Positions 37,332 to 46,500 of a stretch of 64,000 bases of DNA are shown here, piece by piece. The DNA is from Kordia jejudonensis (GTDB lineage Bacteria > Bacteroidota > Bacteroidia > Flavobacteriales > Flavobacteriaceae). The notes below the pieces were generated by a model that searched no databases, was not told the origin of the DNA, and worked only from the letters and a program-made list of their open reading frames with translations. The stretch lies in NCBI RefSeq assembly GCF_001005315.1, contig NZ_LBMG01000001.1, positions 62,001 through 126,000 on the forward strand. The letters run 5' to 3'. The stretch's first letter is position 1. Every line of letters starts with the position of its first letter. The translations under genes and the position numbers were made by a program.

Positions 37332-37675
37332 AATTTAAATGGTAATTTGTAAGTAGACTTACTGTTGTTAATAAGTAATATGATTCTGCATCATGCGTAT
37401 TAGAATGCATGTTGTATTCCATTAGAAATGGTGTCTGTGTCTATAGAATTTAATATGTATGGTGTCTGTGTCTGTAGCAAATAGGTATGTATACTATCTG
37501 CTTTTGTGTGTGAGATAACTATCGCTAGAAATCATTGTTTGTAGCGATAGTTATTTTTCTATAATTTTTTAGGAAAGGTATCGTATTGTTTAGGGAAAGA
37601 TGCTTGTATACAATTGTAGTGATGTGATGATACCTTGACTTTTATATTTTTTTATTTGATAATTTGATAAAATAT
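37332..37675. other. Intergenic gap inside the cluster with direct repeat and hairpin
   Basis: No gene seen. A 19-base direct repeat (ATGGTGTCTGTGTCTRTAG) lies at 37428-37446 and 37459-37477. A 12-base perfect stem lies at 37515-37526/37543-37554 (ATAACTATCGCT/AGCGATAGTTAT), with a T run on its plus-strand 3' side. This is one of the longest gaps in the minus-strand run and may hold a promoter or an RNA element. Confidence 0.6.
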
Positions 37676-38140
37676 TTAAAATATTTCAGGTGTTTCTAAG
37701 CGTATAATTTCGTCGGGCGAGATGGCAATTGAAAACGATAAATCGCCTGCATTGAAGTAAATTTTATCTTCTTCTACTAAATCTTTATCCATAAAAAGTT
37801 TGAGTCCAAATAGTTTGCCCAACGGTGGCAATTCACCAAAATTGCATCCTGTGACTTCTTTTAGCTGATCTTTGTTTGCTAGTTTTACTTCTTTTGCTTG
37901 CATTAAATTTTTGATAATGCTCAAATCGGCACGTTTTTGAGCTTGCAGAGCTACAACTACGAAGCCTTTTTCTCCTGTTTTTTTGTAGCGTACAAATAGT
38001 GCTTTTGCTTGTTGTTCATAACGAGTTCCGAGTGTATTGTGATATTCTTCAGCGCTTCCTGCAGGTTCGTGAGTAATACCTTCGTAGGTTGCGTTGGCTT
38101 GGTCAAAATATCCAACTATTTTCTCTTTTGTTGTCTCCAT
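37676..38140 (-). CDS. YbaK/ProX-type aminoacyl-tRNA deacylase-like protein
   Basis: 154 residues. The INS/YbaK domain signature is KEVTGCNFGELPPLGKLFGL, with KLANKDQLKEV just before and the conserved Lys in the KADLS-like segment QKRADLSIIKN. The family hydrolyses mischarged aa-tRNA (Cys-tRNAPro, Ala-tRNAPro). In a cluster that makes amino-acid analogues such as chlorothreonine, it could clear wrongly charged tRNAs as self-protection; equally it may be a bystander. It is separated from the flanking genes by 344 and 75 bases. Confidence 0.85.
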   Translation of the reverse strand: METTKEKIVGYFDQANATYEGITHEPAGSAEEYHNTLGTRYEQQAKALFVRYKKTGEKGFVVVALQAQKRADLSIIKNLMQAKEVKLANKDQLKEVTGCNFGELPPLGKLFGLKLFMDKDLVEEDKIYFNAGDLSFSIAISPDEIIRLETPEIF

Positions 38141-38215
38141 TGGTTTTATGTGATCGGTTATAAATTCTTATTAAACTTAAGTAATATTTCCTTAATTGAA
38201 AAACGTATTTCCAAC

Positions 38216-39400
38216 TTATTTTAACATGCTTTGCGTAACTTCAAAAAGTTCTTTGTAGGAAATATTGTGAATCTGTTCTTTAGCTGTTTCGGAAGCTCCA
38301 TGAAAATCTAACACACTTTCTGATTTTACTCCCGATATAAATGGTCTTCCTTGGTACAATCGTACATGTACTTCTCCATTTATTTTTTTGTTGAGCGAAT
38401 TCATAAATGCGTCAATACTGAGTTTGAGTGGAGAAAACCAAAAACCAGCGACTGCTAAATCAATCCATTGGTTGTCTAGATATTTTTTGACTTGAATTTC
38501 AGGTTTTGTAAAGATGGATTGTTCGAGTGTTTTTTTAGCTATGTGCAATATTTCTGCGGCTGGAGCTTCACGTACTTCATGATTTTTTAATACCAAAGAT
38601 GTATCTTCTAAATTGTTGTACCGTCCAATATTGTATTTTCCACCTATTTCATTGAGTATAGCAAGCAGTTGTACCAAAGTTTTACGTTCGCCGTTGTAAG
38701 CTACTGGAATTCCTTCTTCAAATGTTAAGGTGCAGTCGTGCGGTGTTGTTTGAAGTGCTGCATGGTTTGTCCAACCAAAAACATGTTCGGGAACTGGAAA
38801 GCTAAAATCGTCTAGTTCTCCGTTTTCTATGACTCTTCCCCAAATATTTTCATCAATGCTGTAGATTTGAGATTTCTTTTTAAAACCGTGTTGATTGAGG
38901 TATTCCATTTTTTCTTCTCTTGAGAGATCGCTTTTTAAAAATGGTGTTCCAATCATGATAGACGCATCTAAATAGTTTACCGAGTTGTTGAATCGTGCGC
39001 CACTATTTTGATGAAATCCTGCCGAATGTACAACACAAGTTGCTCCATGTTCATGTGCAATTTCAATAGCTCTTTTGGCTATCAACGGACGACTAAAGGT
39101 GGAGCATACTGGAAATAATTCTTGATAGTATGTGGTTGCTTTGATTCCTTGCGTGATAAAGTCGGTTGCCAAACGTTCGGTCATGTCATCAATAATAAGT
39201 TGCTGACCTAAGGCAATTACCATTGGAAAATCGTCAATCGTTGGACATTTTGCAGGTCCTAAGTGTGTGTAAACTGGCACTACGTCAATATTGTTTTGTG
39301 TTGCCCAGAGTAAAAAATACGAACTATCCAATCCGCCAGAAAAGAGCATGACACATTTGGGAGCTAGTTTTTTGAGTTGATCTAAGTTATCTATGATCAT
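38216..39400 (-). CDS. Argininosuccinate-synthase-like ATP pyrophosphatase
   Basis: 394 residues. N-terminal PP-loop CVMLFSGGLDSSYFLL, then STFSRPLIAKRAIEIAHEHGATCVVHSAG, which corresponds to the ArgG substrate/ATP region (ARPLIAKxxVEIA...GAxAVAHG). Length matches ArgG (about 400). The residues around HQNSGARFNNSV differ from housekeeping ArgG, where GNDQxRFE is expected. ArgG adenylates a ureido oxygen and adds Asp; this relative may build an amidine/guanidine or join another amine. No lyase partner lies nearby. Confidence 0.8.
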   Translation of the reverse strand: MIIDNLDQLKKLAPKCVMLFSGGLDSSYFLLWATQNNIDVVPVYTHLGPAKCPTIDDFPMVIALGQQLIIDDMTERLATDFITQGIKATTYYQELFPVCSTFSRPLIAKRAIEIAHEHGATCVVHSAGFHQNSGARFNNSVNYLDASIMIGTPFLKSDLSREEKMEYLNQHGFKKKSQIYSIDENIWGRVIENGELDDFSFPVPEHVFGWTNHAALQTTPHDCTLTFEEGIPVAYNGERKTLVQLLAILNEIGGKYNIGRYNNLEDTSLVLKNHEVREAPAAEILHIAKKTLEQSIFTKPEIQVKKYLDNQWIDLAVAGFWFSPLKLSIDAFMNSLNKKINGEVHVRLYQGRPFISGVKSESVLDFHGASETAKEQIHNISYKELFEVTQSMLK

Positions 39401-39421
39401 GTTGTCAGGTAAAAGTTATTG

Positions 39422-40450
39422 TTATAAGTTTAAGACTCTTGGTTTTTGAAATAGTTCACGCCAATCCCATAAGTCGCCAGCTTTGACAAATACGCGTTGA
39501 CACCAACGATCTTCGCCATCAAAGTAAGGTGTAAAACAACTACGACCGTGCAATACTTTCCGATTATCCATGATGATATAATCGCCTAAAGACAAGCTAA
39601 TTTCATTTAAAAACTCTGAGTTGTAGCATATTTTTTTGAATTCTTCTAACGCCTTTCGAGATTCTCTGGTAATACCACGCATATCGTTAAATTCGGCTAT
39701 AATTTGTGGTGCTGTTTCAGAACCTTTTAATACGGGTAATAGTCCTGAAGAGCGCGAACCTTCTCCAAACGATTCTGGAGATTCTATATAGTACAATTCT
39801 TCACTGAGCATTTTCTTTAAATCGTCGGGTAAAATTTCATTGATTTTGTTGATAGATAATACATATGTTTTTGCATTTTCTTCTCTGTCTTTTCGCAAAC
39901 AGTACAACGCCAAGTATGTAGGTGAGTACGGATATAAATGTATGTCTTCGTTGTGCAATTCTAATATTTTTCCAAATCCTTCATTGGAAAGTGCTGTTTC
40001 TTTGCCTTCTTTGGGAATGATGTTGTGAATAAGTCGTCCATCTTTTTCATTTTTATACCCATATATTTCTCCAAATAGTTGACTAATTCCTGTGATGCAT
40101 CCTTCACTGATAAAGGTGTTTTTGTTGGTATGTATTTCTTGTACATTTTTTGGCGTACCACATAAGTCACTATCGCTAGGCAAGTTTCTTATGATTAAAT
40201 ATCCCAAAGAATCTAAATCTTTTTTAAGTGCTATTATTTCTTGGTACACATTTGTCGGTAAAAATTTCCTAAACGTGTCTAATGATGCTTTTAGGAATTC
40301 TTCAATATTTTCATACGGAGAATATTTGTTTTGTAGCAGTTCGAGCTTGAGCTGTTCTTTTAGTTGATCGGTAATTGTTATAACATTCTGTGAATATATA
40401 ACTTGCTTTTTGGAAACTGTTTTCATCGTAGGTGTAATTTTTGAATACAC
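39422..40450 (-). CDS. Fe/2-oxoglutarate dioxygenase, VioC/AsnO-like amino-acid hydroxylase
   Basis: 342 residues; an internal start at 40426 (MKTVSKK) is possible. The metal triad is His-x-Glu in ILELHNEDIH and a distal His in NRKVLHGRSCF, with a following Arg for 2-oxoglutarate (near GEDRWCQRVF). The His-x-Glu form and the segment YSPTYLALYCLRKD are typical of the clavaminate-synthase-like group that beta-hydroxylates Arg, Asn or related free amino acids (VioC, AsnO). It follows a carrier protein and A enzyme, so a tethered substrate is also possible. Confidence 0.88.
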   Translation of the reverse strand: MYSKITPTMKTVSKKQVIYSQNVITITDQLKEQLKLELLQNKYSPYENIEEFLKASLDTFRKFLPTNVYQEIIALKKDLDSLGYLIIRNLPSDSDLCGTPKNVQEIHTNKNTFISEGCITGISQLFGEIYGYKNEKDGRLIHNIIPKEGKETALSNEGFGKILELHNEDIHLYPYSPTYLALYCLRKDREENAKTYVLSINKINEILPDDLKKMLSEELYYIESPESFGEGSRSSGLLPVLKGSETAPQIIAEFNDMRGITRESRKALEEFKKICYNSEFLNEISLSLGDYIIMDNRKVLHGRSCFTPYFDGEDRWCQRVFVKAGDLWDWRELFQKPRVLNL

Positions 40451-40627
40451 TATTTTTGGTAGGTAATAGCCGACTCATATTAAAATTTCAGTGTATGGTG
40501 TAATAAGTTTTATGAATAGTTTTTTTATTAAACAGTAGTAATTATAATTGCAAAAAGCGTACGTTAGGGAGAAAGAGTGTGTAGTATGAATTGGTATTGG
40601 TTGTTATGTAAAATGTATTTTTTAAAT

Positions 40628-40876
40628 TCAATTTAGTTCGTTGCACATGTGTATCATTTCATTTACCGTTCGAGGCGGTTCGTTATTTCCTAGTGCGGAT
40701 AGTTTTATGAATCCAGCTTTTTCCAAATCGATAAACATTTTAATGATGTCTAAAGAACTTAATCCCATCGATTTGAATTCTACATTGTACATATCGCCTT
40801 GATCTGCTGTAATGTTCGCATTCTTCGAAAGCAGTGATACAATTGTTTCTTCTAAGTTTTTCTGTATTGATTCCAT
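40628..40876 (-). CDS. Free-standing acyl/peptidyl carrier protein
   Basis: 82 residues, with the phosphopantetheine Ser in FKSMGLSSLDIIKMF. It lies 38 bases after the adenylation enzyme, forming an A-T pair. The next gene is the VioC-like dioxygenase, across a 177-base gap in which no gene is seen. Confidence 0.9.
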   Translation of the reverse strand: MESIQKNLEETIVSLLSKNANITADQGDMYNVEFKSMGLSSLDIIKMFIDLEKAGFIKLSALGNNEPPRTVNEMIHMCNELN

Positions 40877-40914
40877 AAGGTCGTAAGGTGTTAATGCTGT
40901 TCGTTTTTGGAAAC

Positions 40915-42474
40915 TTAGTAGGTAAGCTCAAAGGTTTCAGCAGCTTCTTTTATTTTGTTAGAAAGCGCATTTGATATGGTACGCTCGTCTACTTTATTTG
41001 TACTTGTTTTGGCAATGTTGTTAGAAACACATAGGTATTTTGGCACCATGTAGTAAGGTAAATTGCTTCGTAAATGTTCTAAGATGTCATCATACGAAAT
41101 TTCATTTTTTGGCGATACATACGCATACGCATATATTTGACGTTCTGCTTCTAATTGTACAGTATCTACAATGGCGTAATCTATGCCATCAATTTTAAAG
41201 AGACTGTTGCGTATTTCATTTAGATTGATGCGTTTTCCTAGAATTTTTACTTCTTTATCACGTCTGCCTTCAAAGTAGTAATTGCCATCATCATCACGTT
41301 TTGCTAAATCACCTGTGATATAGTATTTTTCATCATTGTGATAGTAAAATACTTGTGCTGTTAATGCTGGTTTTTTCCAATACCCATTCATAAGTTGCGG
41401 TCCAGCAATTGCCAATACGCCTTTGGTTTCACTTTCGGTAATGACGTTTTGATCTTCATCAAGTAAGATTGCTTTTGATCCTTTTAAGGGTTTGCCAAAA
41501 GAAAACGGTTTTTTTCTGTTGTAATCTGGTTTGTGAATTCTGTATACCGAACAGATAGAATTGCATTCTACAGGTCCGTAAGCATTGTACAAACGTATGT
41601 GTGGCATTAATTCTGCCCAAGCATTGAAAATTTTTACATCACAAATTTCGCCACCTGCTTGACAGAATTCTAAGGAAGAATCTTTTAGTTGTTCTATTTG
41701 CTCTCTTTTTCCAGCAATTAATGAAAGTACAGAAGCGATGGCAATTAGATGTGTTATTTTTTCTTCTTTTATCAGATTGATGATTATTGGAGAGATAAAC
41801 ATTCCTCTGAATAGATACACACTAGCACCAAAATACAATGGCATAAACGTATCTTGTAGACTGATATCGAAATGAAATGGTCCGTAGTTTATAATTCTGC
41901 TTTTCGCTGTAAATTGAATGTGTTCATTGTGTGCTTTGAAGTATTCAATGATACTGCTGTGTGATAATATAGCGCCTTTTGGTTTCCCTGTAGATCCTGA
42001 AGTGTGCAAAATAACGGATGCATCTTCTCCAGCGATTGCTACTTTTTTATAAGCATCATCAGTGAGTCTTTGAATGTTTGTTACTTCATCATAATTTAAA
42101 GAAGGTGCGTCTTTTATAAGTTCATCAAAGCGTTCTAGAGAACGTTTCGTAGAAATGAATAGTTTTGGTTCTATAAGATCGGAAATATATTTGGCTCTTA
42201 AAATTCCATCTTCTTTATCGACAGGAACATAGATGGCTCCCGTTTTCCAAATTCCGATCATGACAACAATGATTTCACTCGCTTTGTCTGCGATGACCAA
42301 TACACGATCGCCTTTTCTGATGCCATAACGATTTTGTAATAGTGCCGCTAAATGATCTGATCTTGTTTCTAAATCTTTGTATGAATATTGTGTACTTCCG
42401 TCATTGACAGCTATTTTTTGAGGACTATTTTGGAGTCCATAGGAAAGTACCGTTGCCATAGTTTGCTTTTCCAT
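40915..42474 (-). CDS. Stand-alone adenylation enzyme, paralogue of 27052-28593
   Basis: 519 residues with SVILHTSGSTGKPKG, FDISLQDTF, AYGPVECNS, YITGDLAKR and GRRDKEVKILGKRINLNEI; the catalytic Lys lies near STNKVDER. The pocket reads D-I-Q-A-Q-G-A-S-I by alignment, unlike any code I recognise but similar in style to its paralogue. Likely loads the carrier at 40628. The two A/carrier sets point to two dedicated building blocks; a hydrazino acid could be one of them (inference). Confidence 0.88.
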   Translation of the reverse strand: MEKQTMATVLSYGLQNSPQKIAVNDGSTQYSYKDLETRSDHLAALLQNRYGIRKGDRVLVIADKASEIIVVMIGIWKTGAIYVPVDKEDGILRAKYISDLIEPKLFISTKRSLERFDELIKDAPSLNYDEVTNIQRLTDDAYKKVAIAGEDASVILHTSGSTGKPKGAILSHSSIIEYFKAHNEHIQFTAKSRIINYGPFHFDISLQDTFMPLYFGASVYLFRGMFISPIIINLIKEEKITHLIAIASVLSLIAGKREQIEQLKDSSLEFCQAGGEICDVKIFNAWAELMPHIRLYNAYGPVECNSICSVYRIHKPDYNRKKPFSFGKPLKGSKAILLDEDQNVITESETKGVLAIAGPQLMNGYWKKPALTAQVFYYHNDEKYYITGDLAKRDDDGNYYFEGRRDKEVKILGKRINLNEIRNSLFKIDGIDYAIVDTVQLEAERQIYAYAYVSPKNEISYDDILEHLRSNLPYYMVPKYLCVSNNIAKTSTNKVDERTISNALSNKIKEAAETFELTY

Positions 42475-42520
42475 TGTTGAGCTCGTATTAAAGTAATTTT
42501 AAAATTTATGTAAGGTTGTG

Positions 42521-43477
42521 TTAGACTCTTTCTAGTATAGTACCTACATAAGTGCCATTAGCGCCTAGATTTAATAGTAAGATGCGGTTACTGTCTTTAG
42601 TATTTTCAACATGTGTTTTAAGATTGACCACAAAATCTGCCGTTCCTAAATGTCCGTATTTACCTTGGTTGGTTTTGTCTATTTTGGTAATATCAATTTC
42701 ATAAGCACCAAATACTTGTTCTAGTAACATAAGATTTGAATTGTGTAATACAATACCGTCAATATCATCTTTTGTAATCTCCGCGTCATCTTCAAATAGT
42801 TTATCCAAACATTCGGTATACGATTGAAAGTGTAAGATGGCATTGTCTTCGTCTACATTTCTGGCATGCAGCACACCTTTGGTAATTGTTTGTTGGTTTC
42901 TGAAACTTAGTACTGCATCTTCAGCATTGTTAGAGACTAGAATTATTCCGACGCCATCGCCCATAACGGCATAGTTTGCAATGAGTCGTTCATCCGTATT
43001 TGGTTCGTATTTTGTGCCACAAATGATCAATACATTTTTTTCTTTATCAGCGTCCGTTTGTACCAACGTAGCCGCAAGTCCTAAAGCTTTGTCAATGTTA
43101 GCACAGTAGTTTTCGGAAATTCGTGTGACATCGGCGTCTGGCATTTCAAATTCGTACTGTACGTAATGTCCAAAATCTAGCAAACGATCACTAAAATCGG
43201 TAGCAATGATAATATGGTCAATAGCTTCTGGAATGATGTTTCCGTCATCTAGGTTTTTGTCTAATAGTTCTTCTACCATTTCTTCCATGGTGCGATTTTT
43301 TTCCATGCGAATTGAGGTCATTCCCCCCAGTTGATTGGCTGCAAATTTTAGAAATGAAGCTTTGTCTTCATACATAGAATCTTTAAAAATGCTATTGTCG
43401 GTAATATCACTTTCAAATACAAATTCGTTTTCTGCAATTAAATAGTCTAGATGTTTTATATATGCTTTTGGTTTCAT
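42521..43477 (-). CDS. Ketoacyl synthase III-like (thiolase-fold) protein
   Basis: 318 residues with weak but readable FabH-like layout: IIIATDFSD, active Cys in ENYCANIDKALGLAATL, VMGDGVGIILVS, His in HNSNLMLLEQV, and KYGHLGTADFVVNL where FabH has GNTSA. The usual Asn of the Cys-His-Asn triad is therefore His. That change argues against ordinary decarboxylative condensation and for an acyltransferase or other thiolase-fold reaction. It lies between the C-A-T-C-T-TE NRPS and an A enzyme; it could transfer an acyl group from a carrier to the peptide. Confidence 0.75.
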   Translation of the reverse strand: MKPKAYIKHLDYLIAENEFVFESDITDNSIFKDSMYEDKASFLKFAANQLGGMTSIRMEKNRTMEEMVEELLDKNLDDGNIIPEAIDHIIIATDFSDRLLDFGHYVQYEFEMPDADVTRISENYCANIDKALGLAATLVQTDADKEKNVLIICGTKYEPNTDERLIANYAVMGDGVGIILVSNNAEDAVLSFRNQQTITKGVLHARNVDEDNAILHFQSYTECLDKLFEDDAEITKDDIDGIVLHNSNLMLLEQVFGAYEIDITKIDKTNQGKYGHLGTADFVVNLKTHVENTKDSNRILLLNLGANGTYVGTILERV

Positions 43478-43532
43478 AGATGTATGATGCTAGTAAGCGT
43501 TTTCCTTTAGCTATAGGTTTTTAGTGATGAGT

Positions 43533-46500
43533 TTATTTTAATTCAAGATTTGAGATAGCTGCTTTTAATTGATCTGTAATTACGGTATCGTTGGGAGCAT
43601 TTAGCGCTTCTAAGTGTGTGCCTTTTAGTTTCTGAACTCCCATAAATAGACTCGTATGTTTGCTCCATTCTTGCATGTAATCACTAAATCCGTTGCCTTC
43701 AGCTTCTAGCGCATATATTGGCGAAGAAATACTGCCCGTTACTTCATAGTTTTCTAAACGTTCTAGTGATTGTCTGATTTGAGTTTGCAAACGCTCCGTT
43801 TCTGCTTCGGAAAGTCCTAAGCTTTTTATGAGCGGCATTTGCTCTTTGAGTATTCTTTTGATCAATCGTCCTGTAATTCGGGCTTTTTCATGTACCAAAG
43901 CACCTCTATCAATTAATAGTAACTTTATTTCAGGAAATACGTTCTCCATTTTTTTAGCTACTTCATACGCATAATTGACACCTATAGAGTAACCGACAAA
44001 GTATACTGGATTGTTTGTATGTACTTGTTGCTCAATATTTTTTACCATGGAGTTTACCAATAATTCCATAGTGTTTTGCGCATCGTCTAATGGCGGAACA
44101 TTGAAAGCATATGAATTGAATTCATCTTTGATGTGCGTTGTCAACGGATTAAAGATGATTCCTTCGCCAAATACTGGTGGAAAGAATACTACATTTGGCA
44201 CTTCTTCTGAAGTATGATGTAACGTCATTAAAAGATTGTCGTCTTGGCGTTTTTCTTCGTTTACTTCTGTTTTTTGAACTATAAAATTGTGCAAGGTATT
44301 TACCGAAGGATGTTGATAAAATTCAATGATATTGTAGCGTTTTCCTAATGCCGCATTTAGTTCATTTACAATTTGAATTGCTCCAAGTGAACTTCCTCCA
44401 GAAGCAAAATAATCATTGTCATACGTAATTTCTACATCTAAATGTTTTGCAATGATTTTGTGTAATTTTTCCTTGAGATCTGCATTTTCAGGAATCGCTT
44501 CTGCGGCTAAATTTACTTCGTCTTCCAAACTAGCCGTATCATCTATCTTGAATATTATTTCTTCATCGTTAATGAACGTGTACGATGTTTTTTCAAAGAA
44601 TTCAGAAATGCTCATGTTTTTGTAACGCAACGCTTGTGAAATTAGATATTTATAATCGTCCAATAAGCGCGCTATATGATCGTATTCGTATACATCTGTG
44701 TTAAACGAAATAGACGCATAAATTCCTCTGTCTTTATCATATTTGCTTTCCGTAAAGGCAACCGAAATATCAAATTGGGCATGATTTACTTCAATATCAT
44801 TCCATAATTTAATGTTGAAATCCGATTCAACCGTATGGAAATTGTTAAAGATGTTTAAGGTTGCTTGGTTTTGGAATACCATTAAAATATCAAATAATGG
44901 CGATCTTCCTTGCGGTGTTTTGATGTCTAAGTCATTGATTAAATCATCAATATGATACAATTGATTGTCATAGTAACTTACCAAACGTTCGTTTTCATTT
45001 TTGATGATGTCTAAGAATGTTTGATTTTCATCAAAACTAGATCGAACTGGCAATGTGTTTAAATATAATCCTACTTGTGGTTCTAGCTGACTGTTGATTC
45101 TTCCTGAGATTGGAATTCCGATTGTTAGGTCGTTTTCGTTGGTATATTTCCACAGTAATATTTTGAAAATTGCCATCAATCCTGCAAAATTCGTTGCTCC
45201 GTTTGAAGCACATAATTCTTTTAGTAACGTAGTGTTTTCTTTATCGATTTGCATTCCAATGAAATCGCCGTTGTATGTTTTCTTTAACGGTCTTCTTTCA
45301 CGCTCGAATGGTAATCTTAGGTAAGGACTTTGATTTTTAAATACCGCATTCCAGAAATCTTTTTCTTTTTTGATAACGGTTTCCGTATTGTCTTGTAGAT
45401 ATTGAGAATAGTCTGTGTACTGAATTTCCAAAGGTTCAAAATCTGCCAGTTTTCCTGTTTGGAGCAATGCATTGAAGTGTTGAATAATTTCTTGAAAAAC
45501 GATTTCCATAGACCAACCATCAATTACTAAGTGATGTATGATGAGATATGCTGAGTATTTATTTTCGCCAATTTTTATTGTTCCAGCTTTTAGTAATGGA
45601 CCGTTTGCCAAATCGAATTCATCATTAACAACTTCCGTGATTATTCTTTTCGCTTCTGCTAACGATGTTAAAGTTGTGTAATTTTTAAATTTGATGTCAA
45701 AATCTTCATACGGAGTTACGTATTGTTGTACTTGATTGTTTTCGTTCATTTTGAAACTCGTACGCAATGAATCGTGTCGTTTTACAAGATTTTTTAATAC
45801 GATATGGTAAATATCTGGATCGTAATCGCCTTCGATATCAAACACCAACGGAATATTGAATGCTTTTGTTCCGCCTAATTGCGAAGTAACCCACAATCGG
45901 TATTGCGAACGAGAAACATCAAAATAAGGACCTTTGTGTGTCGATTTTGGTATTTTGATTTCTCTGGTTTCTTTTGGAATAGCGTCAATTGTCGCCGATA
46001 AAGAACGAATGTCTTGATTTGCAAAAAACATGTCAAACGATACTACTTTGTCCAATTCGACATTGATATTGTTAATAATTTTCACAATGAATAAGCTGTG
46101 TCCGCCAAGCTCGAAGAAGTTATCTAAGACGCCTATTTTTTCTACTTTTAATTCTTCACGCCATATTTTTGCAATGTATTTTTCCGTATCTGTTTCTGGT
46201 GCTACATAGGTGCTTTTTATAATATCGTCCGCGCCTACTTTTGGCAAGCGTTTTCTATCAATTTTCCCGTTTGGAGTTAATGGCATGATTTCGATAGCGA
46301 CAAAATGATTCGGAATCATGTATTGCGGCAGTTTTTCTTTAAGATGCTTTACCAATGCTTTTTTGTCAATTTCTTCGCTGGCTACATAATACGCCACCAA
46401 TGCTTTTGCATTTTCTTCTTCATTGGCAACGACAACTACTTGCGAGATAGCTTCTTTATATTTGATAATATTTGCTTCAATATCTCCAAGTTCAATACGG

